A DNA stretch of 64,000 nt. Source: an uncultured Steroidobacter sp. Lineage in GTDB: Bacteria > Pseudomonadota > Gammaproteobacteria > Steroidobacterales > Steroidobacteraceae. Positions 17,619-26,384 of the stretch are shown here, one piece after another; the stretch's first letter is position 1; each line of letters begins with the position of its first letter. Below the pieces are notes generated by a model. That model was not told the DNA's origin and made no database searches. It saw only the letters and a list, made by a program, of their open reading frames with translations. The DNA lies in contig CALLKK010000032.1 of assembly GCA_938008435.1 (NCBI GenBank), forward strand, positions 41,906 through 105,905, read 5' to 3'. The position numbers and the translations under genes are program-made.

Positions 17619-18670
17619 AACGCTGCGTGCTCGTCCTGCTCGCGCTCTTGGCCGGCTGCGTGGAAAAGCCGGCCGGCGTGACCGTGCTCACTTATGCGAG
17701 CCCTTACGCGCCCGGCCATCCGTTCAGCCGCGCCGACATCGAATGGATGACATGGGTCGAGGCGCAATCGCAGGGCAAGATCCGCATCCAGCCGTTCTGG
17801 GGCGGCACGCTGTTGTCGTCGGAACATTCGATGATCGAGCTGCGCCACGGCGTCGCCGATGTCGGGCTCATCACGCCGATCTACGTGCGCGGCGGCACGC
17901 ATCTCATTCGCGCGCAAGCCGCCTTCTATGTGGGCATGGACACATACGAGCAGCAGACGGCGCTGTATCGCTGCCTGGCCGCCGCCCATCACCCGCAGTT
18001 CGCCCACGAGCTGCGCGGGCTGATGACGCTCGCGATCCAAGGCGGCAACTTGCCTGGCATCGTGACGCGCACGCGCCCGGTGCGCTCGCTCGAAGACTTG
18101 CGCGGGCTGCGCCTGCGCGCGCCGTCGGAGCTGTTGAGCGTGCTCGAGCATCTCGGCGCCGATCCCGTCGACATGCCGATGGGCGAAGTCTATTCCGCGC
18201 TCGCCAAGGGCGTGCTCGACGGCGTCGTCGCGCCTGCCGACACGCTGCGCTCGCTGCATTTCGCGGAAGTCGCGAAGTACTTCAACACCATCAAGATTCC
18301 GCGCGGCGCGTATGCCGCACGTGCGATGAGCGAAGCGCGTTGGGAACAACTCACGCCGGAAGAACGTGCGCTGCTCGAGCGCAGCACTGCAGTGTGGGAA
18401 GCAGCGCTTGCCCGCGAGCTCACGCAAGCGAACGAAGCCGGCTTCGCCGCCGGGCGCGCAGGCGGCATCGAGTTCTTCGACATGCCGGCCGACGAACAGG
18501 CGCGCTTCGACGAGATTTACGCAGCCGACAGCGAGGCACGGGCGCGGCAGCTCGCCCGCTTCGGCATCGATGGACTTTCCGTTTTTCGCGACGCGCGCGA
18601 TTTCGCCGCGCAGATCGCCGCGTCGCCGCAATTCGAGTGCACGAGCAAAGAGCATGAGCCGACCTCTTGA
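17615..18670 (+). CDS. TRAP transporter substrate-binding protein (DctP type), lipoprotein
   Basis: This 351-aa protein starts at GTG inside the previous stop (4-nt overlap). The N-terminus KRCVLVLLALLAGC is a lipoprotein signal with lipobox LAGC, so the mature protein should be anchored by a lipidated Cys rather than be freely periplasmic like most DctP proteins. The DctP core is clear: ELRHGVADVGLITPIYVRGG, then LEDLRGLRLRAPSELLSVLEHLGADPVDMPMGEVYSALAKGVLDG, which carries the conserved ligand-binding region. It supplies the DctQ/DctM pair encoded three genes upstream. The ligand is probably a carboxylate that the CoA-transferases then activate. Confidence 0.88.
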   Translation: MKRCVLVLLALLAGCVEKPAGVTVLTYASPYAPGHPFSRADIEWMTWVEAQSQGKIRIQPFWGGTLLSSEHSMIELRHGVADVGLITPIYVRGGTHLIRAQAAFYVGMDTYEQQTALYRCLAAAHHPQFAHELRGLMTLAIQGGNLPGIVTRTRPVRSLEDLRGLRLRAPSELLSVLEHLGADPVDMPMGEVYSALAKGVLDGVVAPADTLRSLHFAEVAKYFNTIKIPRGAYAARAMSEARWEQLTPEERALLERSTAVWEAALARELTQANEAGFAAGRAGGIEFFDMPADEQARFDEIYAADSEARARQLARFGIDGLSVFRDARDFAAQIAASPQFECTSKEHEPTS

Positions 18671-19853
18671 AGGCATCCGCGTCGCCGACTTCAGCCATGT
18701 GATGGCTGGCCCCTTCGCCACGCATCTGCTGCGCCTGATGGGCGCAGAGGTGATCAAGGTCGAAGCGCCAGGCCGCGGCGATGCCATGCGTTACTACGGC
18801 GCGGATCGGCGCTACGACGGCATGGCGCCGGCATTCATAGGGGTCAATGCCGGCAAGAAATCCATCACGCTCGATCTCAAGAAGCCGCTCGGTCAGGAAG
18901 CGGCACGCCGCTTGATCGCCTCCTCGGACGTCGTCGTCGAGAACTTTCGCCCGGGCACGATGGCGAAGTTCGGCCTCGACTACGATTCGGTGCGCGAGCT
19001 GCGCGCAGGCCTCATCTACTGCTCGGTTTCCGGTTACGGCCAAAGCGGACCGCGGCGCGACTGGCCTGCGATCGACAACATCGTGCAGGCGACGAGCGGC
19101 ATGATGTCGTTGGGCGGCGCGCCGGGCGACGGCCCGGCCCGCGTCGGCTTTCCGGTGGTCGACACGCTCACGGGACAAACGGCAGCGCTGGCGATTCTCG
19201 CGGCGCTGCTGCGCCGGCAGCGCGACGGACGCGGCGAGTACATCGACGTCGCCATGTTCGATGCGAGCCTCGCGTTCATGACCTCGGCCGTGGTGCCTTA
19301 TCTCGTCACCGGCAAACCGCCCGAGCGCACCGGCAATGTCGGATACAGCGGCCAGCCGAGCTCCGGCGTGTTCACCGCTCAGGACGGACGACAGGTCTCG
19401 CTCGGCGTCGTGCAGCAATCGCAGTTCGAAGCGTTCGCGCGCGAGGTCGGCCGCACGCGCTGGCTCGAAGACCCGCGCTTCCGCACGCCGGATCTGCGTC
19501 GCAAGAATGCCAAGGAGATGCTCGCCGAGCTCGATGAGCTGTTCCGCGAAGCGCCCGCCGCGGAATGGGAAGCGCGCTTGAGCGCCGCCGGCATTCCCTG
19601 CGGCATGGTGCGCGATGTCGCGGAAGCCGCTTCGCTCCCCGCCCTCGACGAGCGTCAGCTCAAGCTGGGACTGCACATCACCGGGCTACCCGAGCGCGAG
19701 AACGTCGAGATCGTCAATGCCGGCTTTCTCTATCGCGAGGGTACGCCGGGCGTCGCCGAACCGCCGCCGCGTCTCGGCGAGCACAACGATGAAGTGCTGG
19801 CCGCGCTCGGTTTCGATGAAACCGAGCGTGCGGCGCTGACGCGCGGCGCTTGA
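18654..19853 (+). CDS. class III CoA-transferase, CaiB/BaiF family
   Basis: A 399-aa single-unit CoA-transferase of normal length. Motifs: LEGIRVADFSHVMAGPFATHLL at the start, VEAPGRGDAMR, VVENFRPGTMAKFGLDY, and the catalytic Asp in FPVVDTLTGQT (Asp170, matching the position in formyl-CoA transferase). It would transfer CoA between a thioester donor and a carboxylate. It overlaps the TRAP binding-protein gene by 17 bp and is the last gene of the operon. The donor and acceptor are not evident. Two CoA-transferases in one operon may mean one for activation of the substrate and one for recycling CoA from the product. Confidence 0.92.
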   Translation: MSRPLEGIRVADFSHVMAGPFATHLLRLMGAEVIKVEAPGRGDAMRYYGADRRYDGMAPAFIGVNAGKKSITLDLKKPLGQEAARRLIASSDVVVENFRPGTMAKFGLDYDSVRELRAGLIYCSVSGYGQSGPRRDWPAIDNIVQATSGMMSLGGAPGDGPARVGFPVVDTLTGQTAALAILAALLRRQRDGRGEYIDVAMFDASLAFMTSAVVPYLVTGKPPERTGNVGYSGQPSSGVFTAQDGRQVSLGVVQQSQFEAFAREVGRTRWLEDPRFRTPDLRRKNAKEMLAELDELFREAPAAEWEARLSAAGIPCGMVRDVAEAASLPALDERQLKLGLHITGLPERENVEIVNAGFLYREGTPGVAEPPPRLGEHNDEVLAALGFDETERAALTRGA

Positions 19854-19861
19854 GCGCCGCG
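19842..19861. terminator. bidirectional hairpin between convergent operons
   Basis: CGCGGCGCT and AGCGCCGCG form a 9-bp stem with a 2-nt loop, spanning the stop of the CoA-transferase and followed by GCTTTAG just before the stop of the convergent CoA ligase. It is probably a terminator for both strands. No long T tract is present. Confidence 0.5.
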
Positions 19862-19864
19862 GCT

Positions 19865-21730
19865 TTAGCGCACCCGCACGTCGATGACGTGCGGCGGCAC
19901 TGCTTCGGCGTAAAGATCCGCCACGAGCGCGCTGCGATGGCGCAGCACGGCGCGCTGATTGATCGAGCCCTTGTCGGTGATCTCGCCGTGGTCGAGCGAT
20001 GGCGGCGACGGCAGCACGGCCGCACGCCGAATGCAGCGCGTGCTCGCCGGGTATTTCTTCGCGAACGCTTCGAGCCGCTCCTTGATCAGCGCCATCAAGA
20101 CGGGATGCTGCGCGAGCGCGTCGAACGTGAGCGGCGCCGCTGCCTCGAGCAGCCGTGAGCAAGCCGCAGCATCGGGAATGATGAGCGCAGAGACGTAATC
20201 GGCGTTGAGCCCGGCGATGACGACGTCCTGCGCTATCGGTGCGAGCGTGGCGATCAGTTCCGCACGTAGCGGCCCGACGCTCACCCAGGTACCGTTCGCG
20301 AGCTTGAAGTCCTCGCCGATGCGTCCGTCGAAGGCGAGCCCGCGCGTCGGATCGCTCGGATCGAGCAACCGCACCGCATCGCCGAGACGATAGAAGCCTT
20401 CTTCGTCGAAGGCCGCCGCCGTCAGCTCCGGCTGCCGCCAATAACCCGGCGTGACGCTCGGGCTGCGCACGCGGATCTCGAACTTCTCTTCGACCGGCGC
20501 CAGCTTCACCAGCGAGCCTTTCGCCGGCAGACCGATCACGCCCGCGCGTCCCATGGCCGGCGTGGTGAACGTGACCGAAGGTCCGGCTTCCGTCGCACCG
20601 AGACCGCTCAACATCGGCGTCTTCACGCCGCGCTCGCGAATTGACGCCGCATCGAGCGCATCCCAGGTGTGCTGAGCCAGCGCGGCGCCGGCAAAGAAAT
20701 ACGCACGCAACCGTCGATAGAACGTTCGACGCAGCACGTCGTCCTCGGGCAAGCGGTGCGCGATCATCTCGAAGCCTTTCGGCACGTTGAAATACACCGT
20801 GGGCGAGATCTCGCGCAGATTGCGCAACGTCTCGCCGATCGCATTCGGCGTGGGCTTGCCGTCATCGATGTAGAGCGTGCCGCCGTTCGCGATCACGATG
20901 CCGACGTTGTGGCTGCCGCCGAAGGTGTGATTCCACGGCAGCCAATCGACGAGCACAGGGGGCTCCTCGGTGAGAAACGGCATCGACTGATGCAGCATCA
21001 GCTGATTCGCGCACAGCATCCGATTCGTCGTGATGACCGCTTTCGGATGACCGGTCGAACCCGACGTGAGCAGGAACTTGACGATCGTGTCAGGCCCGGT
21101 GGCGGCATGGGCCGCTGCGAGCGCGCTCGTCGGCGTTTCCTCGAGCGCTTCGAGCCGCGTGACGGTGCGGCCCTCGAAATCGGCATCGCCGACGATCTCC
21201 ACATCCGACAGATCGAGCTGGGCGAGCGCGCGTGCGAACGTGGGCGTATCGAACGCTGCGACGAGTCCCGGCGTGAGCAGATTGAGCACGTAGCGCGCGG
21301 TGCCGAGATCCGACGAGGCCAGGCAGTACGCCGGCGACATCGGGCAATACGGAATGCCTGCCCAGGTCGCCGCAAATGCGAGCAACAAGTGCTCGATGCT
21401 ATTGCCCGAGGCAATCAGCACGGGCCGCTCGGGCGAGAGATTGCGTTTGAGCAATCCCGCCGCGATGCGCTGAATGCGTTCGAGCACCTGCGCATACGTG
21501 AGCGAGCGCCACTCGCCGTCCGGTCCGCGCCGTGCGACGAGCACTCGATCCGGCGCCGCTTCGGTCCACTTGACGAGAAAGTCCATGAGCCGATCGGGCA
21601 GCGGCGGCAACGTGTCGCTCGGCTTGAGCAGCATCGTTCCGTCCGCGCGGCGCTCGAACTCCGTGCGGAACGGATCGGGAGTCCATTGCAACGGATCCTT
21701 CATCTCGGCAGTCATCGAATCGGCGCTCAT
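19865..21730 (-). CDS. feruloyl-CoA synthetase-like aryl-CoA ligase
   Basis: This 621-aa member of the AMP-forming acyl-CoA synthetase family has the ATP loop LLTSGSTGHPKAV, the A5-like LSGLGATEAGPSV, YRLGDAV, and the feruloyl-CoA synthetase-type segment DGRIGEDFKLANGTWVSVG. The length and these variant motifs match Fcs enzymes, which convert ferulate, p-coumarate or caffeate plus ATP and CoA into the hydroxycinnamoyl-CoA. It is cytoplasmic. It is the last gene of a minus-strand cluster with a permease, a hydratase/dehydrogenase and an amidohydrolase, and its start lies 14 bp after the amidohydrolase stop. The window shows no separate enoyl-CoA hydratase/aldolase, so the product is probably processed by the bifunctional enzyme upstream. 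Confidence 0.87.
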   Translation of the reverse strand: MSADSMTAEMKDPLQWTPDPFRTEFERRADGTMLLKPSDTLPPLPDRLMDFLVKWTEAAPDRVLVARRGPDGEWRSLTYAQVLERIQRIAAGLLKRNLSPERPVLIASGNSIEHLLLAFAATWAGIPYCPMSPAYCLASSDLGTARYVLNLLTPGLVAAFDTPTFARALAQLDLSDVEIVGDADFEGRTVTRLEALEETPTSALAAAHAATGPDTIVKFLLTSGSTGHPKAVITTNRMLCANQLMLHQSMPFLTEEPPVLVDWLPWNHTFGGSHNVGIVIANGGTLYIDDGKPTPNAIGETLRNLREISPTVYFNVPKGFEMIAHRLPEDDVLRRTFYRRLRAYFFAGAALAQHTWDALDAASIRERGVKTPMLSGLGATEAGPSVTFTTPAMGRAGVIGLPAKGSLVKLAPVEEKFEIRVRSPSVTPGYWRQPELTAAAFDEEGFYRLGDAVRLLDPSDPTRGLAFDGRIGEDFKLANGTWVSVGPLRAELIATLAPIAQDVVIAGLNADYVSALIIPDAAACSRLLEAAAPLTFDALAQHPVLMALIKERLEAFAKKYPASTRCIRRAAVLPSPPSLDHGEITDKGSINQRAVLRHRSALVADLYAEAVPPHVIDVRVR

Positions 21731-21744
21731 CGCAAAGCAATTCG

Positions 21745-22617
21745 TCAGCGCGGTTGATCGAGCTTCAGTGCCCGAATCGCATTCTGCTTGAGGATCAGCT
21801 CATGCACCTCAGGCTTGAAGCTCGCCTGCTTGAAATCCTGAATCCAGCGATCCGGCGTGATCAGCGGAAAATCCGAACCGAACAGCATCTTGGTCTTGAG
21901 CTGGCTGTTCGCGTACTGAATGAGCTGCGGCGGGAAGTACTTCGGCGACCAGCCCGACAGATCGATGTACACGTTCGGCTTGTGCAAGCACACCGACAAC
22001 GCTTCGTCCTGCCACGGCCACGACGGATGGGCGATGATGACCGTCATATCCGGGAAGTCGGCCGCGACGTCGTCGAGATAGATCGGATTGGAGTACTTCA
22101 GGCGCAGCCCGCCGCCGCCCGGCATCCCTGTGCCGATGCCGGAGTGGCCGCTGTGGAAGATTGCCGGCAGCTTGTGCTCGGCAATGAGCTCGTACAGCGG
22201 ATATGCCAGGCGATCGTTCGGAAAGAAGCCCTGCGCGGTCGGATGGAACTTGAAGCCGCGGATGACGCCCTCTTCGATGAGGCGCCGCGCGTAGCGCACG
22301 CCCATCTTGCCCCTGTGCGGATCGACGCTTGCGAACGCGATCATGATGTCGCTGTTCTCGCGCGCCGCGTCGATGACCTCCTCGTTCGGCACGCGCCGTG
22401 CGCCGAGCTCGAACTCGTGATCGACGGTGAACATGACCAGGCCGATCTTGCGCTCGCGGTAATAGGCGATCGTCTCGGCGATGGTCGGCCGCTGGCTCGT
22501 CTTGAAATACTTGGCGGAAGCCTCTTCGTACGGCTTCCACGCCTCGTCCGGCGCCTCGCGGCAGGACACTTCCGCGTGCGTGTGGACGTCGATGGCAATC
22601 AGCTCGTCGATCTTCAT
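21745..22617 (-). CDS. metal-dependent amidohydrolase, probable aryl beta-ketoacyl-CoA hydrolase
   Basis: A 290-aa TIM-barrel amidohydrolase of the amidohydrolase-2 type. Metal-ligand motifs occur in order: IDVHTHAE (HxH), FKFHPTA, IFHSGHSG, IIAHPSWPW and LFGSDFP (the final Asp). The ATG at 22617 overlaps the stop of the preceding gene by 4 nt, which decided the start. In Rhodococcus and Corynebacterium hydroxycinnamate pathways, an amidohydrolase next to a CoA ligase and hydratase/dehydrogenase genes (couO-type) hydrolyses 4-hydroxyphenyl-beta-ketoacyl-CoA in place of a thiolase, giving a benzoate and acetyl-CoA. The same neighbours here support that role. This is inference from context and family; the sequence alone shows only the hydrolase fold. 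Confidence 0.75.
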   Translation of the reverse strand: MKIDELIAIDVHTHAEVSCREAPDEAWKPYEEASAKYFKTSQRPTIAETIAYYRERKIGLVMFTVDHEFELGARRVPNEEVIDAARENSDIMIAFASVDPHRGKMGVRYARRLIEEGVIRGFKFHPTAQGFFPNDRLAYPLYELIAEHKLPAIFHSGHSGIGTGMPGGGGLRLKYSNPIYLDDVAADFPDMTVIIAHPSWPWQDEALSVCLHKPNVYIDLSGWSPKYFPPQLIQYANSQLKTKMLFGSDFPLITPDRWIQDFKQASFKPEVHELILKQNAIRALKLDQPR

Positions 22618-24737
22618 TGTTGCATTCCTCGTTGCGCTTCCCACTGCGCGATCGTGCTACCGCGCTCGACGAGCTCGACGAGCAGCCGCGCCGGCTGCCA
22701 GTGCATCGGACCGAAGATGCGCTCGTACTTGCGCATCCCTTCGAGCACCTTGGGCAATCCGATCGTGTCGGCATAGAACATCGGCCCGCCGCGGAATCGC
22801 GGGAAGCCGTAGCCGCACGTCCACACCACGTCGATGTCGGACGCGCGCAATGCCACGCCCTCCTCGAGGATGCGCAAGCCTTCGTTGATGAGCGGATAGA
22901 GACAGCGCTCCAGGATTTCTTCTTTCGTATGCTCGCGCGGCTCGACATTGAGCGCGCGTGCCCGCGCCCGCAGGATCTCGAGCGCTTCCGGATCGTCGAT
23001 GCGCGTACGGCTGCCGGGCTCGTAACGATAGTAGCCCTTGCCGTTCTTCTGCCCGAGACGGCCGGCCTCGTACAACGCGAAATCGGCCTGATAGTAGGTC
23101 GGGTCCGGCGGGTACTGATGCGCGTTCGCCTTGTGGACGTTCACGCCGACGTCGATGCCCGCCATGTCGAACACGCCGAGAATGCCCATCGCCATGCCCC
23201 ATTCCTCGAGCGTGCTGTCGATGAGCCGCGGCGTCGCGCCTTCGAGCACCATGCGCTCGGCCTCGCGCGCGTAGCCTTCCATCATGCGATTGCCGATGAA
23301 GCCGTAACACACCTTGGCGAGCACCGGCGTCTTGCGCAGCGGCTTCGCCAAGTCGATGACCGTGCGGATCGTCTCGGGCGCCGTCTGATCGGTGCGCACG
23401 ACTTCAAGCAGCGGCATGACATTGGCCGGCGAGAAGAAGTGCATGCCGATGACATCGTGCGGACGCTTCGTCACGGCGGCGATCTCGCCGATGTCGAGCG
23501 TCGAGGTATTCGTCGCGAGCACGGCGCCCGGCTTGGCGACGGCGTCGAGCTTGCGGAAGACCTCGCGCTTCAAGTCCATGCTCTCGAACACCGCCTCGAT
23601 GATCACATCGGCGTCGCGCAGATCGTCATAGGAAAGCGAGCCGCGAATCAGCGCCAAGCGCGCGGCCTTTTCATCCGCCGTGATGCGGCCGCGGTCCACC
23701 ATCGACTGATAGATGCCGTCGATGTTCTTGAGACCATGGTCGAGCCGGTCCTGCGACGCTTCGAGCAGCGTGACGGGAATGCCGGCGTTCGCAAAGCAGA
23801 TGGCGATGCCGCCGCCCATCGTGCCTGCACCGACGATGCCGGCTTTCTTGACCTGCGCGCCCGTGCCCGGCGACGGCAGCCCAGGCACGCGCCGCGCCTC
23901 GCGCTCGGCGAAGAAGGCATGGACGGCGCCCTTCGATTCGTCGCTCGCCTTGCACTCGTTGACGCGCTTCGTTTCGTATTCCAAGCCTTCCTTAAACGAC
24001 AGGCGCGTCGCGGCGCGCACGACGTCGACTGCGACCAGTCCTGCATTGCGATTCGGATAGAGCTTGCGTGCCTGCTGCTCCATGCGCTCGAACACTTCCG
24101 GCGTGGCGCTCGCCGGCGGAATCTGCATCTCGCACGTCCGGCGCACACCTTTGCCGCTCGCCAACAGCCCACGCAGGTACGCGATCGCTTCCGCGCGCAG
24201 ATCGCCCGTGACGACCGTGTCGATGAAGCCGAGCTCACGGCCCTTCTCCGCCGCGACCGGACGCGCCGACAGGATGAGCTCGAGCGTTTGCTCGGCGCCG
24301 ATCAGACGCGGCAAGCGCTGCGTGCCGCCCGCGCCCGGGATGATGCCGAGCGTGACTTCCGGCAAGCCGAAACGCGCACGCGCGTTGGCCACGCGATAGT
24401 GGCACGCCAACGCGATCTCGAGCCCGCCGCCGAGCACGGTGCCGTGCATCGCCGCGACCACGGGCACGTTGAGTCCCTCCAATGCGTTGAAGAGCGCCCG
24501 ATACTCCTCTTCCTTCGGCGGACCGCTGAACTCGCCGATGTCCGCGCCCGAGAAGAACGTGCTGCCTTCACACAGCAGCACCACGCCGCGCACGCTCGCA
24601 TCCGCAGCCAATTGCCCGACCGCATCGCGCAACCCGGCACGCACCCCGGCATCGATGGTGTTGACGGGAGGATTGTTGACGACGATGAGCGCAAGCTCAC
24701 CGTCGCGCTCGATACGCACGATGGGGTTGGACGACAT
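22614..24737 (-). CDS. bifunctional enoyl-CoA hydratase / 3-hydroxyacyl-CoA dehydrogenase
   Basis: This 707-aa FadB/FadJ-type fusion has an N-terminal crotonase domain (to about residue 190) with GTVLGGGLEIALACHYRVA and GLPEVTLGIIPGAGGTQRLPR, which supply both catalytic glutamates. The NAD-binding domain follows from about residue 300 (GAGTMGGGIAICFANAGIPV), then the dehydrogenase signature GMHFFSPANVMPLLEVVRT and two C-terminal HCDH domains. It hydrates an enoyl-CoA and oxidises the 3-hydroxyacyl-CoA. In this cluster the likely substrate is a hydroxycinnamoyl-CoA, whose beta-keto product would go to the amidohydrolase encoded next. The ATG at 24737 is preferred over the adjacent GTG at 24740 because AGAGG lies 6 bp before it. 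No thiolase gene is present. Confidence 0.9.
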   Translation of the reverse strand: MSSNPIVRIERDGELALIVVNNPPVNTIDAGVRAGLRDAVGQLAADASVRGVVLLCEGSTFFSGADIGEFSGPPKEEEYRALFNALEGLNVPVVAAMHGTVLGGGLEIALACHYRVANARARFGLPEVTLGIIPGAGGTQRLPRLIGAEQTLELILSARPVAAEKGRELGFIDTVVTGDLRAEAIAYLRGLLASGKGVRRTCEMQIPPASATPEVFERMEQQARKLYPNRNAGLVAVDVVRAATRLSFKEGLEYETKRVNECKASDESKGAVHAFFAEREARRVPGLPSPGTGAQVKKAGIVGAGTMGGGIAICFANAGIPVTLLEASQDRLDHGLKNIDGIYQSMVDRGRITADEKAARLALIRGSLSYDDLRDADVIIEAVFESMDLKREVFRKLDAVAKPGAVLATNTSTLDIGEIAAVTKRPHDVIGMHFFSPANVMPLLEVVRTDQTAPETIRTVIDLAKPLRKTPVLAKVCYGFIGNRMMEGYAREAERMVLEGATPRLIDSTLEEWGMAMGILGVFDMAGIDVGVNVHKANAHQYPPDPTYYQADFALYEAGRLGQKNGKGYYRYEPGSRTRIDDPEALEILRARARALNVEPREHTKEEILERCLYPLINEGLRILEEGVALRASDIDVVWTCGYGFPRFRGGPMFYADTIGLPKVLEGMRKYERIFGPMHWQPARLLVELVERGSTIAQWEAQRGMQQ

Positions 24738-24813
24738 CACGAACCTCTGATTGCAAACACGTCGTTAAACATCCGTGCGGCGCATGCAATTGCATGCGCC
24801 ACATCCCTTCACG

Positions 24814-26022
24814 CTAGTGCTCGCGCCGCAAGAAGCTCAGCACGAACACGGCGACGCCGGCGACGGCCGCGACCGGGATCAGATAAGCGACGACGCCAGA
24901 AGCGCTGGTGCCGCCCTGCAGCAACAAGCCTGCGAGCAGCGGTCCCAAGATCGAGCCCACGCGCCCGACCGCGATGCTGGCGCCCGAGCCCGTGCCGCGC
25001 ACCTGAATCGGATAATAGGCCGGCGCGACGCCGTACAGCGCATAGTTGGCGCCGAGCAGGAAGAATCCGGCCGCGCCGCTCAAGAGCAGGATCGAGCCGG
25101 TCGACGTCGCCGCGCTGAGCCAGAACAGCGACACGATCAAGCCCGCGTATGCGATCGTCAACGGCCAGCGCGCATCGAAGCGGTCGACCATGCGACCGAA
25201 CAACAGCGCGCCCACGGCACTGGCGAAATTGAACGCGAGCGAGGCCTGCGGCGCAATGACGCGATCCATGCCCTTGTCGACGACGAGCATCGGCAGCCAG
25301 TTGAGGATCAGGTACAGGATCAAGAGCGTCGGCAGGAACGCGATCCACAAGAGCAACGTGGCCGGTGCGCGGCCTTCGCCGAACAGCGCCACCAAGACAT
25401 TCTTGCGTTCGCGCTTCTCCTCCGCGGTGCTCGGCTTGAGCGTCTCTTGCATGAAGACGTACAGCGCAGGCCCGAGCAACAGCGGGAACACGCCGCCGAC
25501 GACGAAGAGCACGCGCCAGTCGAAATCAGGCGGCAGCACTTGCGTGAGCAACGCCGAAGAACCGCCGCCGAGCGGCATGCCGCAGAACATGACCGTGGCC
25601 GTGAACGCGCGCTTGTCGGGCGGGCTCACCTCCGAGGCAACGGCCATCATGTTCGGCAACGCGGCGCCGAAGCCGAGGCCGGCGCAGAAACGCGCCAGGA
25701 ACAGCATCTCGAACGTCGACACCATCGTGACGAGCAGCGTGAAGGCGCCGAAGGCGACCACCGCGCCGATGAAGACGGGCTTGCGCCCGATGCGATCGGC
25801 GAGCCAACCGCCAAAGCTCGCGCCGAGCACGAGGCCGATGTTGCTGACCGCAAACACCCAGCTCAACTGCCCGGGCGACAATCCGAACTCAGGCACGAGG
25901 CGCGGTGCGGCGACACCGATCGCCTGAATATCGAAGCCTTCGACCACCGCCACCAGCAGACAGAGCGCGATGGTCATCGCGCGACTGCCCGCTTTCGACG
26001 CCGAACTGTCTACTCCAACCAT
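24814..26022 (-). CDS. MFS transporter, aromatic acid:H+ symporter type
   Basis: A 402-aa protein with 12 predicted membrane segments. VVEGFDIQAIGVAAPRLVPEF is the typical first helix of the aromatic acid:H+ symporter family (PcaK, MhpT and similar), and GGWLADRIGRKPVFIGAVV is the MFS loop 2-3 signature. The start at 26022 is supported by GGGGGAGG just upstream and removes a long unlikely N-terminus. It is at the inner membrane and probably brings in hydroxycinnamates or a related aromatic acid for the enzymes encoded downstream. It is the first gene of the minus-strand cluster and diverges from the AraC regulator gene. Confidence 0.9.
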   Translation of the reverse strand: MVGVDSSASKAGSRAMTIALCLLVAVVEGFDIQAIGVAAPRLVPEFGLSPGQLSWVFAVSNIGLVLGASFGGWLADRIGRKPVFIGAVVAFGAFTLLVTMVSTFEMLFLARFCAGLGFGAALPNMMAVASEVSPPDKRAFTATVMFCGMPLGGGSSALLTQVLPPDFDWRVLFVVGGVFPLLLGPALYVFMQETLKPSTAEEKRERKNVLVALFGEGRAPATLLLWIAFLPTLLILYLILNWLPMLVVDKGMDRVIAPQASLAFNFASAVGALLFGRMVDRFDARWPLTIAYAGLIVSLFWLSAATSTGSILLLSGAAGFFLLGANYALYGVAPAYYPIQVRGTGSGASIAVGRVGSILGPLLAGLLLQGGTSASGVVAYLIPVAAVAGVAVFVLSFLRREH

Positions 26023-26384
26023 ATGACCTCCCCCTCTGCTCGCAGCCGCGAGCCATCGTTGTTGTCGCCTTCGTGCGGCGGTCGTACCGTCGGCACGCCA
26101 CACGCACGACATGCATGCACATCGGCTCGCCGCAAGCCCGCGAGCATGCCACGGCACGCGCAGCGCGCGCCGCCCCTGCCGCAGGCGAGGCGAGAATATA
26201 CGTGAGCTCGCCGGTGCGAGCCGAAACGCGAACCCTGCGCCCGCGACACCGCTGTCGCATCAAGCGCGCACGATCCGCGACTGCGGCATGCGCCTGCGAC
26301 GCAAGCACGGCCGCGGGTTTCGGCTGTTTTCCAATTCCCGCCGCCGGCGCTAGCATGTGCCGCATACGACAGCGAGGAGCGGCG
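26023..26384. other. divergent control region between the aromatic permease and AraC genes
   Basis: These 362 bp hold no supported gene. They must contain the promoters of the permease-led cluster and of the AraC gene. A possible weak -10 (TAGCAT, from 26351) lies before the AraC start, but no convincing -35 or repeated operator was recognised by eye. Confidence 0.45.

Noticed and set aside
24775..26205. Long plus-strand frame opposite the aromatic-acid permease
   Set aside because: The translation is Arg/Gln/His-rich and featureless, while the minus strand has a 12-segment MFS protein with signature motifs.
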